Part shown: positions 51,325 through 59,269 of the stretch, piece after piece
Layout of the letters: each line of letters opens with the position of its first letter
How positions within the stretch are numbered: position 1 is the stretch's first letter
Source: Actinomycetota bacterium
Lineage (GTDB): Bacteria > Actinomycetota > Geothermincolia > Geothermincolales > RBG-13-55-18
DNA length: 64,000 nucleotides
Assembly (NCBI GenBank): GCA_014360645.1
Contig: JACIXD010000013.1
Span: 1-64,000 of the forward strand
Reading direction: 5' to 3'
Notes under the pieces: model-generated
What the model was told of the DNA's origin: nothing
The model's database searches: none
The model's input: only the letters and a program-made list of their open reading frames with translations
Program-made: the position numbers and the translations under genes

Positions 51325-52398
51325 ATGGGCGAGGAAGGACTCGAGCCGGCCATGGCGCAGCAGGGAAAAAAGCCCCCCGGGCGCTCCAAGCTGAAAAGGG
51401 GACTGCTGGTCGCCGTATCCCTTTCCGCCGCCACCCTCATCCTCATCTCCCTGGTTACCCTGGACCGAGCGACTCTGAGCGCCCTGTCCAACCTCTCCCC
51501 CGGTTTCCTGATGCTCGCCGCCGCCCTCTCCCTGGGGCGCTGGCTCTGGGCGGTGACGCGCATGCGCCTGCTCATCCGCTGCATGGGGGGGCATGTGCGC
51601 CTGCCCGAGATAGCCAAGACCGTATACGCGGGCTACTTCACCGGCCTCATCACCCCCTGGCGGGCGGGTGGGGTGACGGGGGAGATGGCCTTCCTCTACG
51701 CCTACGGGCTGGGGGCCGGCGAGGGAGTCGCGGTGGTCTCCTTCGGCGCCTGCATCTCCACCGCCCTGCTCATGCTCTTCTTCCCCTTCGCCATCCTCAT
51801 CGCGCGCAGGTATATCGCCCTATCCATGTCCATCCAAGGGGTGCTCTTCTCCGCCCTGGCCGTGGGGCTGCTCTACCTGGCCCTGGTGCTCTGGGCCATC
51901 CTCCGTCCCCACAGCGCGGTGGGCGACACCCTCCTCCGGCATTCCCCGGGCTTTCTACGCAGGCGCCTGTGGTATCAGCGCTTCCTCGAGAGGCTGGGCG
52001 AGGAGATCCGAGCCTTCGCGACCTGCCTGAACCGCCTGGCGCGCATCGGACGCGCCCGGCTGCTGGCCGTCACCCTCCTCACCTGCCTCTACTGGTTCAC
52101 CGGCTTCCTCGCCGTTCCCGTCGCCGTGGTGGGCCTGGGCTACGGCGACTTTTTCTGGCGCGCCGTGGTGGCGCAGCTGGTGGTGCACATCCTCATGCCC
52201 TTCGTTCCCACCCCGGGGGGAAGCGGCTTCGGGGAGGTGGGATTCCTCTACGTATACAAGGGCGTGCTGCCCGACCTGGGAGCGGCGGGCCTGCTCACCC
52301 TCATCTGGCGCTTTATAGATTTCTACCTCGGCCTCCTGGTGGGCGGCACCGCCTTCATCCTCATCATGCGAGACATAAGGAAGCGGGACCGCGGGTGA
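51325..52398 (+). CDS. UPF0104/LPG-synthase-TM family membrane protein
   Basis: This encodes 357 residues with about eight to nine membrane helices between residues 25 and 345. The pattern of TVYAGYFTGLITPWRAGGVTGEMAFLY, LLTCLYWFTGFLAVPVAVVGL and HILMPFVPTPGGSGFGEVGFLYVYKG is that of the UPF0104 / lysylphosphatidylglycerol synthase transmembrane (flippase-like) family. Such proteins are thought to move phospholipids or lipid-linked compounds. There is no lysyl-transferase domain, so it is not an MprF enzyme. The ATG has no strong ribosome site, and a later ATG at 51352 is possible. It is divergent from the copper ATPase, with 270 bases between. Confidence 0.82.
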   Translation: MGEEGLEPAMAQQGKKPPGRSKLKRGLLVAVSLSAATLILISLVTLDRATLSALSNLSPGFLMLAAALSLGRWLWAVTRMRLLIRCMGGHVRLPEIAKTVYAGYFTGLITPWRAGGVTGEMAFLYAYGLGAGEGVAVVSFGACISTALLMLFFPFAILIARRYIALSMSIQGVLFSALAVGLLYLALVLWAILRPHSAVGDTLLRHSPGFLRRRLWYQRFLERLGEEIRAFATCLNRLARIGRARLLAVTLLTCLYWFTGFLAVPVAVVGLGYGDFFWRAVVAQLVVHILMPFVPTPGGSGFGEVGFLYVYKGVLPDLGAAGLLTLIWRFIDFYLGLLVGGTAFILIMRDIRKRDRG

Positions 52399-52776
52399 AC
52401 GGAATCTTGTTTCGGGGCATGATTCTGGAACCCGAGGAACAAAGCTGCGATCCCGATATGCGAGCCGGTGGGGGCGGGCGCAGACCGGCGGCAAAATGAC
52501 GTGCCCGTGTTCCAGCAGGTGGAGCGCTCGGCCGCCACTGGGTAGGAGCTTTTTTGCCACCGCGTTTGCTGACCGGGTCCGGTCCCTCCGGCGTTCATCG
52601 TACAACACCTGTACGCACCTAAATCCAAGGAAGTGCTTTCTACCTCCCCCCAACGGTAGCGATAGGCTATGGCCGATCTGGATGGAGCTCTTCTATCAGG
52701 ATGGAGTTCTTCTATAATCATACCTGGTAGAAGATCCCGGGGTATCACGAATCCCCGCAACGCGAAGGGAGAGACG
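52399..52776. promoter_or_regulatory. Intergenic region with palindrome, tandem repeat and promoter-like element
   Basis: No gene is seen in these 378 bases. Three elements precede the methyltransferase gene. CGTACA-ACACC-TGTACG is a perfect inverted repeat (52599-52615). A 17-base unit GGATGGAGYTCTTCTAT occurs twice, 19 bases apart (52680-52696 and 52699-52715). TATAAT follows at 52713-52718, 59 bases before the start. Together they look like a regulated promoter. A stem plus T-run near 52512-52555 might end the flippase-like gene's transcript. Confidence 0.45.
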
Positions 52777-53589
52777 ATGTTCGGACCGCAAGACCTCACG
52801 GTGATCATCGGCGAGAGGATCAACCCCACGGGAAGGCCGAAACTCGCGGAGGAGCTGCGGGAGGGGAAGTTCGACCTGGCCCTGGATGACGCGGCGGCCC
52901 AGGCCGAGGCAGGCGCCGATTACATCGACGTCAACACAGGCGCACCGGGTGTGGACGAGGCCGCCCTCCTTCCCCGCCTGGTGGAGGCGGTAGCGGAGAG
53001 GACCGGGCTTCCGGTCTGCGTGGACTCCGCCGATCCCTCCGCCCTGGCCGCGGCCCTGGAGGCCTACGCCGTCCCCGAGGCCTTGGTCAACTCGGTCACC
53101 GCCGACGACGAGAGCATGAACGCCGTGCTGCCCCTGGTTGCTGAGGCGGGCTGCTACGTCATCGCCATGACCAAAGACAGGGAGGGCATACCTCCCACCC
53201 CGGAAGGGCGCCTGGAGAAGGCAGGGAAGATCGTGGAGCGCGCGGCATCCCTCGGGATACCCGCCGAACGCGTGCTCGTGGACTGCCTGACCATCCCCGC
53301 CGCCACCGACGGCGAGGCCGCCGCGGTGACCCTGGCATCCATATCCCTCATCCGCGCGGAGCTGGGATGCCCAGTGGTCCTGGGCGCCTCCAACATCAGT
53401 TTCGGGATGCCCGAAAGGCCGGCCATCAACGCCGCCTTCCTCTGTCTGGCCATAAAGGCGGGGCTCAACGCCGCCATCGTGAACCCCCTTGAACCGGGTC
53501 TGGTGCTCGCGTTGCGCGCGGCGGATTTCCTGCTGGGGAAGGACCGCATGGGGCGAGCCTACCTCAAGTATTACCGGGCCCACCGCTGA
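52777..53589 (+). CDS. Methyltetrahydrofolate:corrinoid methyltransferase-like protein
   Basis: This encodes 270 residues from the ATG at 52777 after GAAGGGAGAG. The pterin-binding (DHPS/MeTr) barrel is complete: IIGERINPTGRPKL, AGADYIDVNTGAPGVDE, LPVCVDSADPSAL, ALVNSVTADDESM, VLVDCLTIPAATDG and VVLGASNISFGMP. These contain the conserved Asn and Asp residues that bind the methyl-tetrahydrofolate pterin in AcsE-type enzymes. It would transfer methyl between tetrahydrofolate and a corrinoid protein. The next gene, 16 bases on, encodes a corrinoid activation ATPase, as in the Wood-Ljungdahl and O-demethylase systems. No corrinoid protein gene is seen nearby. Confidence 0.86.
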   Translation: MFGPQDLTVIIGERINPTGRPKLAEELREGKFDLALDDAAAQAEAGADYIDVNTGAPGVDEAALLPRLVEAVAERTGLPVCVDSADPSALAAALEAYAVPEALVNSVTADDESMNAVLPLVAEAGCYVIAMTKDREGIPPTPEGRLEKAGKIVERAASLGIPAERVLVDCLTIPAATDGEAAAVTLASISLIRAELGCPVVLGASNISFGMPERPAINAAFLCLAIKAGLNAAIVNPLEPGLVLALRAADFLLGKDRMGRAYLKYYRAHR

Positions 53590-53605
53590 GAGACCGGGGT
53601 GGCGC

Positions 53606-55465
53606 ATGGCGAGTGGGGAATACCGCATCACCGTCGATCCCCTGGGGAGGGTGGTGGACTGCCGCGAAGGACAGACCCTTCTGGAGGCCCTGCGCGAGGC
53701 CGGCATAGGGCTGGAAAGCGTATGCGGGGGACAAGGAAGGTGCGGTAAGTGCCGGGTGCGCGTGCTGGCAGGGGACGCGGGAGAGCCCGCCGACGATGAA
53801 CGTTCCCTTCTTCCCGGAGGATGGAGGGAGAAGGGCCTGCGCCTGGCCTGCCGGGTCATTCCCCGGCAGGACCTCACCGTCTACCTGCCGGCCTCCACCC
53901 TTACGGCTTCCGGCCGCCTGCAGCTCGAGAGCGCCCTTCGCCCCGGGGAGCGCGACCCGGCCGTGCAGGCCTACGACGTAGAGGTGGAGCTGCCGAGCCA
54001 GCCCGGAGACGCGGGCTCGGATCTCCTGCGGCTGCGCGCGTCCCTGCTGCGCGTGGCGCCGAAGGCCGAGCCCGAGAACATAGATATCGAGGCCCTGCGG
54101 GCGCTGCCCCGGATGCTGCGCGAGGAGGGGGGCGCGGTGCGGGCGTTGCTGCGCGGGCGGACCGTCCTGGGAATCATCCCCAGGAAACGCTCCCCGCTGG
54201 GGGCGGCCGTGGACCTGGGCAGCACCAAGATAGCCCTTTTTCTCTACGATCTCGAGAGCGGGGAGATGCTCTCCGCCCGCGGCATGCTCAACCCCCAGAT
54301 ACCCTACGGCGAGGACGTGGTGACGCGTATCCAGTACGCATCGCAGGGAGGCGCCCGGCGCCTGCGCGAGCTGGTGGTGGAGGGTATCGGCCGCGAGCTC
54401 GACGGGATGGCCGCCGGCGCCGCCCGCACCCGGGACGGCATCTTCGAGATGGTGGTGGTGGGGAACACCGCCATGCACCACCTCTTTACGGGCCTGCCGG
54501 TGGAGCAGCTCGGAAAGAGCCCCTACCTCCCGGCCACCGACCTCCCCCTGGAGGTGACGGCCCGCGACCTGGGGCTTGCGCTCAATCCCTCCGCAGTGGT
54601 GTACCTGCCCCCTCCCGTCGCGGGCTACGTGGGCTCGGACCACCTTGCGGCGCTTTCCGCCGCCCGCCTCGAGGAGAGAAAGGGGCCGTCTCTCCTGCTG
54701 GACATCGGCACCAACACCGAGGTGGCCTTGCAGGTCGAGGGCCGCATAAGGTGCTGCTCCTGCGCCTCGGGGCCCGCCTTCGAGGGAGGGGGGCTGAGCT
54801 GCGGCATGAGGGCGGGCGAAGGCGCGGTGGAAGCCGTTTCCATCGATCCCCGCACGGGCGAGCCGGAACTGAAGGTCATCGGGGAGGGGCCTCCCGCGGG
54901 CATATGCGGGTCGGGGGTCCTCTCCATGCTGGCCGAACTGGTGCGGACGGGAACGGTGGACGAAGGTGGCAGGCTGGCGGAGAAAAGTCACGGGGTGACG
55001 CGCCGCGACGGAGGGCTTTCCTTCACGCTATCGCCGGGAGGGGAGGAGCGTGAACCGCTGGCGGTCACCCAGGGCGACATCCGCGAGATCCAGAAGGCCA
55101 AGGGGGCCATGCGCGCGGGCATAGACGCCCTGCTGGCCGAGGCGGGGCTGGCGCCGGGCGACCTGCGGGAGGTGATCCTGGCCGGCGCCTTCGGCACCTA
55201 CATCGATCCCCAGGATGCCCTGGACATCGCCCTCCTTCCGCCCGTGCCGCTGGAGGCGGTGGTGCAGGTGGGCAACGCCGCCGGCGCGGGAGCGCGCTCC
55301 ATGCTCCTAGCGAGCGGAGCGCGCCGCGAGGCGGAGGCGATGGCGGAGCGTATCGAATATCTCGAGCTCTCCGCTTACCCGCGCCTGGGACCCCTCTTCG
55401 CCGCGGGCATGTTCCTCACGGAAGAGGCGGTGGCCGAGGCCAAGCGGCGGTTCCGTCTTGCCTGA
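53606..55465 (+). CDS. Corrinoid activation/regeneration protein (RACo-like)
   Basis: This encodes 619 residues from the ATG at 53606 after GGGGTGG. An N-terminal 2Fe-2S ferredoxin domain (first 95 residues) has CGGQGRCGKCRV with a fourth cysteine in RLACRV. A linker precedes an ASKHA-type ATPase domain with AVDLGSTKIALFLYDLESGE, GNTAMHHLFTGLPVEQLGKS, LLDIGTNTEVAL, AGICGSGVLSMLAEL and VILAGAFGTYIDPQDA. This is the arrangement of RACo/RamA-like activators, which reduce inactive Co(II) corrinoid proteins at the expense of ATP. It is 16 bases after the methyltransferase gene. The RNA-like hairpin and decayed genes lie just beyond it. Confidence 0.9.
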   Translation: MASGEYRITVDPLGRVVDCREGQTLLEALREAGIGLESVCGGQGRCGKCRVRVLAGDAGEPADDERSLLPGGWREKGLRLACRVIPRQDLTVYLPASTLTASGRLQLESALRPGERDPAVQAYDVEVELPSQPGDAGSDLLRLRASLLRVAPKAEPENIDIEALRALPRMLREEGGAVRALLRGRTVLGIIPRKRSPLGAAVDLGSTKIALFLYDLESGEMLSARGMLNPQIPYGEDVVTRIQYASQGGARRLRELVVEGIGRELDGMAAGAARTRDGIFEMVVVGNTAMHHLFTGLPVEQLGKSPYLPATDLPLEVTARDLGLALNPSAVVYLPPPVAGYVGSDHLAALSAARLEERKGPSLLLDIGTNTEVALQVEGRIRCCSCASGPAFEGGGLSCGMRAGEGAVEAVSIDPRTGEPELKVIGEGPPAGICGSGVLSMLAELVRTGTVDEGGRLAEKSHGVTRRDGGLSFTLSPGGEEREPLAVTQGDIREIQKAKGAMRAGIDALLAEAGLAPGDLREVILAGAFGTYIDPQDALDIALLPPVPLEAVVQVGNAAGAGARSMLLASGARREAEAMAERIEYLELSAYPRLGPLFAAGMFLTEEAVAEAKRRFRLA

Positions 55466-55525
55466 GGCTTATTCATCTGAAAGGTTGACGTCCGCGGGCA
55501 GCCGGCGTCTCCGCGTGGTTATGTG

Positions 55526-55577
55526 GTTCTCGTGGAATCTATCGTTGCCGGCAGGAACTGCCGCTGGTCACGAGAAC
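55526..55577 (+). ncRNA. Candidate extended hairpin after the RACo gene
   Basis: GTTCTCGTG (55526-55534) pairs perfectly with CACGAGAAC (55569-55577), and within lies CGGCAG-GAA-CTGCCG. The nested arms form one compact stem. There is no T-run after it. It could be an RNA end structure or a decayed regulatory RNA, since no match to a known riboswitch core was recognised. Confidence 0.3.
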
Positions 55578-55865
55578 GCCGATCCCGAAAGGTCTCGGTG
55601 CAGGCTTCTACGCCTCGCGTATAGACGGCACTGGATGCCGGTCCTCCTACGCGGCGGCAGCCCCTCCGGCCTCGGCATTGATGAACCACCGGCACGCCCG
55701 GTCTCCTGGGGCCCGCGCGCGCGGCTTACCCCCGGCGAACATGGATCATATTCTCATAAAGATACTTACCGGTAACGCGGTTCCGCCAACGAAACCTGTC
55801 CTGGCTGGTCCAAGAGGGCGCGGGGGCGACGCGCCGGTCCTGCGGGTATTCAGGAGGCGAGACGG
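55578..55865. other. Intergenic region without a gene
   Basis: These 288 bases hold no gene I can support between the hairpin and the decayed reading frames that follow. A purine-rich AGGAGG occurs at the right end (55853-55858) before the ATG at 55866. Confidence 0.35.
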
Positions 55866-56580
55866 ATGGTGCTGCTCGAGTTCCTCAAGATGGGGGCGGC
55901 CTCCGCCCTGGACATGGTGGGACACGCGGGCGGGACGCTGAAGGACCTCCTCTTCTCCCCGCGCTACGACCTCGGCCGTCCGTGGTGGAGGAGGCCCGGG
56001 CTGGGGACCATGTACCAGATCGAATGCCGACCGGGCACTGACTGGGGCCGCGATTACCGGGGGTACAACCGCTCCATGACCGGGCCTGACGGGCGGCTGC
56101 TCTTAGACGGGCTTTTATGCAAGAGGAGGAATGGGTGGAGCTGAGCGAGAGGGCCTGCGCCGATCACCACGCGATAAAGATAAAGCGGCACGACGGCATC
56201 TGCTACTTCGACACCGCCCTCGCCGCATGCTCGTGATCCTGGGCGAGTGGTACGGGCCGAGGAAGCGCCTGTTCACGCAATCGGTGCCCGCCCGCTGCCG
56301 GCGCAGGGAGCCGCCCGGGGTCGCGGTGAGCCCGGCGGGCTTCAGGGCCATCGCGTGCGAGCACGGCGGCGACCTGCTCCTGCACCTGGTGAACATGCGC
56401 GGCTCCAGCGGTCCCGTGGAGGTGGAGCTCGAGGGCGGGATGTGGAAAGGCCCGCGCTCCGCCTCGCTCGAGCCGCAGGGCACGGGGGTCGAGATAAACC
56501 GGGGTCCGGGCCCGATGGGCCTGGGGATGCCCTCCGAGCTCGTCGACCGGATAGACGCCGTCGTCAGGCTGCGGCGTTGA
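55866..56580 (+). pseudogene. Frame-broken gene, product not identified
   Basis: An ATG at 55866 follows AGGAGG and opens a 92-residue frame (MVLLEFLKMGAASALDMVGH..., ending RRNGWS). Coding-like sequence continues in two other frames: 56117-56236 (QEEEWVELSERACADHH, with IKIKRHDGICYFD) and 56227-56580 (LVILGEWYGPRKRLFTQSV...). The latter has LLLHLVNMRGSS and PVEVELEGGMW, a pattern like the C-terminal beta-sandwich of some glycosidases. Three frames in 715 bases suggest one gene broken by at least two frameshifts. I do not recognise the intact product. Confidence 0.5.
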
Positions 56581-56953
56581 GGAAAGAGAGCGCTAAGGAC
56601 TGGCGCGCCGGGCCCAAGAAAGACCTTTTGCGCCTGCCGGAGAAGAACCACGAGTTCTTCTCCAGGCTGCAGAGGGACTTCGGGGAGAGGATCTTTTTCT
56701 TCTTCTCCTTCGTGGGCGGCATCTTCGGATACACGTTGGGCGTGCTGGGGTGGGCAACATGGATATTACCCAAGTGCCGGTCGATGCGGACCGCGAGGAG
56801 GGCTTCGAGGCGGTCAGGCGGTCGATAGCCGCGGCGGGCCGGGGAGGAGGCTACGTCATCGCCCCCACCAACTCCCACCCGCACGTCTCCGTGGAGCGGC
56901 TGCGGTGGCTGGTGTAGGCGGTGGAGGCGTACGGGAAATATCCACTGGGCTGA
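56581..56953 (+). pseudogene. Uroporphyrinogen-decarboxylase-type (corrinoid methyltransferase-like) remnant
   Basis: Two pieces of one protein type remain in different frames. The first reads KKDLLRLPEKNHEFFSRL then RDFGERIFFFFSFVGGIFG, like the N-terminal part of the URO-D/MtbA superfamily. The second, from 56759, reads FEAVRRSIAAAGRGGGYVIA and PTNSHPHVSVERLRWLV, like its C-terminus, with an in-frame TAG at 56915 before AVEAYGKYPLG. The roughly 200 residues in between are missing, so a large deletion plus frameshift and stop have inactivated it. Family members include methylcobamide-dependent methyltransferases, which fits the neighbouring methyl-transfer genes. Confidence 0.7.
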
Positions 56954-57065
56954 CGGCGCCCATTCCTCTCCCCGGCCGTGAGGGTCATGGCCGTCCGGAG
57001 TCCGCGTCCCGGTCCCTCCCGCCCTTCCTTCACCGGATCCCGAGCGGCGGAAAGCCCCGGTCGCG

Positions 57066-58067
57066 TTATGGCATCTCCTGCCAGGTCTTGCCGCCCTTGC
57101 GCCAGGTGATGCGGGGCAGCTCGCGCTTGACCATGGAGTCGGCCTTCACGCGCGGATAGCCCAGGACGATGGCCGTGACCGGCACATAGGGCCACTTTAT
57201 CCCCAGGTAACGCTTCAGGTGGGGCAGCATCTTGGCCCCCACGGCGGCGAAGCTCATCCAACAGGTGACCAGCCCCAGGGAATGCGCCGCCAGGACCATG
57301 TTCTGACCGCATATGCCGATGTCCACGTACATGTTGTTGATGCCTCTTTTGTCCCCCAGCAGATATATGAGGCAGGGAGCTCCCAAGAAGACGTCCTTGG
57401 GCTTGAGGATGGCCGTCCCGCCGGTCATGGCCCGCTGGTCCATGAGAGGAGGCAGCAGAGCCGAGGTAAAGGAAAGCAAACTCCTCACCAACGGATTCTT
57501 TTTCCCGGAGAAATAGAACCGGGTGAGGTTACGGTACAGGGGGTCCATCATGTCCGCGATCCTGTCCATCTCCTCGCGGTCGTTGACCACGATGAAGCTC
57601 CAGGGCTGGCAGTTTCCGTGGGAGGGGGCGAAGCGGCCCGCCTCGATAACCCGTCGCACCAGCTCGTCGGGTACCGGCTTCTTGGAGAATACGCGGTTGC
57701 TGCGGCGCCTTAAGATGACCTCCTCCACCGGGGTGAGGCCCTCTATCCCCTCCACCTCCGGTATCTTGGGGTACCCGTCGTCGGGATGCAGGAGCATGGT
57801 CTTGAAGAGGCCTTTCTCCACCTCGTAGAAGCCCTGCATCTGGATGGCGTCCTTCTCGCAGTGGGCCATGCATGCGGAGCAGGACATGCACACCACGCCC
57901 TCGATGAACCTGACCTTACCCCCAGCCACCTCCAGGCAGGCGCAGGGGCATGCCTGCACGCAGTTCCCACAGCCCGTGCACTTCTCCTCGTCCACCACGA
58001 TCTTCGAGTTGGACCACACCTCCGGGTGGGAAGGCAGATAGGTGTAGGAATACTTATCCAGAGCCAA
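57066..58067 (-). CDS. Nitroreductase-family protein with N-terminal ferredoxin domain
   Basis: This encodes 333 residues. The N-terminal domain has two 4Fe-4S motifs, CTGCGNCVQACPCACLEVAGG and CMSCSACMAHCEKDAIQM. The FMN-binding nitroreductase fold follows, with EVILRRRSNRVFSKKPVPDELV, FAPSHGNCQPWSFIVVND, GTAILKPKDVFLGAP and GLVTCWMSFAAVGA. Ferredoxin-nitroreductase fusions occur in anaerobes and reduce nitro, quinone or unsaturated substrates with electrons from ferredoxin; the native substrate is unknown. The last residues include KRELPRITWRKGGKTW. It is the last gene before the decayed region, in the same direction as two acyl-CoA dehydrogenases upstream (137-base gap). Confidence 0.88.
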   Translation of the reverse strand: MALDKYSYTYLPSHPEVWSNSKIVVDEEKCTGCGNCVQACPCACLEVAGGKVRFIEGVVCMSCSACMAHCEKDAIQMQGFYEVEKGLFKTMLLHPDDGYPKIPEVEGIEGLTPVEEVILRRRSNRVFSKKPVPDELVRRVIEAGRFAPSHGNCQPWSFIVVNDREEMDRIADMMDPLYRNLTRFYFSGKKNPLVRSLLSFTSALLPPLMDQRAMTGGTAILKPKDVFLGAPCLIYLLGDKRGINNMYVDIGICGQNMVLAAHSLGLVTCWMSFAAVGAKMLPHLKRYLGIKWPYVPVTAIVLGYPRVKADSMVKRELPRITWRKGGKTWQEMP

Positions 58068-58204
58068 TCTCCTCGACCTCCTTTTTCCAGTGGATCCCCG
58101 CTTGAGGACCTCGCATTCCTTGCAGGCGCCTACCTCGCCACGCCCCGCTCACCGCCGCCCGCACCGCGCCCCTCCGCGATGAGGCCGGCTCTTTTCCCGC
58201 GGGC

Positions 58205-59269
58205 TCAGGAGCCCGACTCCGCCATGTCCAGGAGGCGCAGCAGCTGCTCCTCCTCGGGGCGGGGGAACATCTGGCAGTACTTGGCATCCCGCATCAGGCG
58301 CTCCATGCCATAATCCCGCATGTATCCGTATCCGCCGTGGATCTGCACCCCGTCCATGGCCGCCTGGCAGGCGTTGGCCCCCGCCCTCCTCCAGGCGATG
58401 ATGGCCGGGGCCAGGTCCTCCACCCCGCTGGCGCGGCGGATGAGCGCGCGCCCCTCCTCCATGGCGCAGAGCATGCGGGCCAGCATGAGGCGCATGGCCT
58501 GGTGCTCGATGATCAGCTTCCCCGCCTGGTAGCGCTGGCGCGCGTAGTCGTAGGCCTTTTGGAAGGCCTTGCGCACGATGCCGTTGGCCACCGCCGCCAG
58601 TCCCAGGTAGAGGGTCCTCTCGGTGGCCGCCAGCGCCTCCCTCTCCGACCCGTCCAACACGAAATGAGGCTCGGCGCCCTTCATCTCCAGGGTGGCGAAC
58701 TCGCTCACCCGCCAGCCCAGGGGATAGGGGTCGATGCGGGTCTCCACGCCGCTCGCGCCGACGCGCACGTAGGCCGCCTTCCTTGCCTCCCCGGAGCCTG
58801 CGAAGAGCAGCACCGGGGCGCCCTCCATGACGTTGAAGACGAAGGGGGCACTGCCGCTCACCTTCCCCTCCTCCAGGACGGTCTCCCCGGCGGTGGCTGC
58901 GGTGCACAGGGGACGTCCCCTGGTGAACTCCTCCACCAGGTCCTTGCGGTCGGAGTAGACGAGGGGAACCAGGGCGGCGTTGTGGAAGAGGAGGGCAGCG
59001 GCGAACCCCGCGCTCTCCACGGCGCTTTCCTCCAGGGCCACGCAGAGGGAGTAGAGGTCCACGCCCTCTCCCCCCAGCTGCTCGGGCACCAGGGCAGCCA
59101 GCATGCCCATCTCCCCGGCCTTTTCCACTGCCTTCCACAGGAGCGGAGAGTCCACGGTGTTCTCGAGGTCATCGGCCACGGGGGCCAGCTCGGATACGGC
59201 GAAGTTCAGGGCGTTGCTGCGCAGCACCGTGTACTGTTTGGACTCCCTGGCCCAGGGCACTCCGATCAT
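58205..59269 (-). CDS. Acyl-CoA dehydrogenase subunit lacking the catalytic-glutamate motif
   Basis: This encodes 354 residues from the ATG at 59269 within an ATGA overlap with the upstream gene. The dehydrogenase fold is recognisable from MLAALVPEQLGGEGVDLYSLCVALEE to RQRYQAGKLIIEHQAMRLMLARM and VQIHGGYGYMRDYGMERLMRDAK, the latter with the FAD contact. After that, where the catalytic EGT motif should be, it reads KYCQMFPRPEEEQLLRLLDM and stops. Another glutamate may serve, but the usual one is absent. Together with the overlapping larger dehydrogenase it probably forms a heteromer, as is known for paired FadE proteins of actinobacteria. Confidence 0.83.
   Translation of the reverse strand: MIGVPWARESKQYTVLRSNALNFAVSELAPVADDLENTVDSPLLWKAVEKAGEMGMLAALVPEQLGGEGVDLYSLCVALEESAVESAGFAAALLFHNAALVPLVYSDRKDLVEEFTRGRPLCTAATAGETVLEEGKVSGSAPFVFNVMEGAPVLLFAGSGEARKAAYVRVGASGVETRIDPYPLGWRVSEFATLEMKGAEPHFVLDGSEREALAATERTLYLGLAAVANGIVRKAFQKAYDYARQRYQAGKLIIEHQAMRLMLARMLCAMEEGRALIRRASGVEDLAPAIIAWRRAGANACQAAMDGVQIHGGYGYMRDYGMERLMRDAKYCQMFPRPEEEQLLRLLDMAESGS

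Noticed and set aside
52512-52555. Firm terminator for the flippase-like gene
   Set aside because: The stem is interrupted by unpaired bases and separated from the T-run by several bases, so it is only mentioned as possible.
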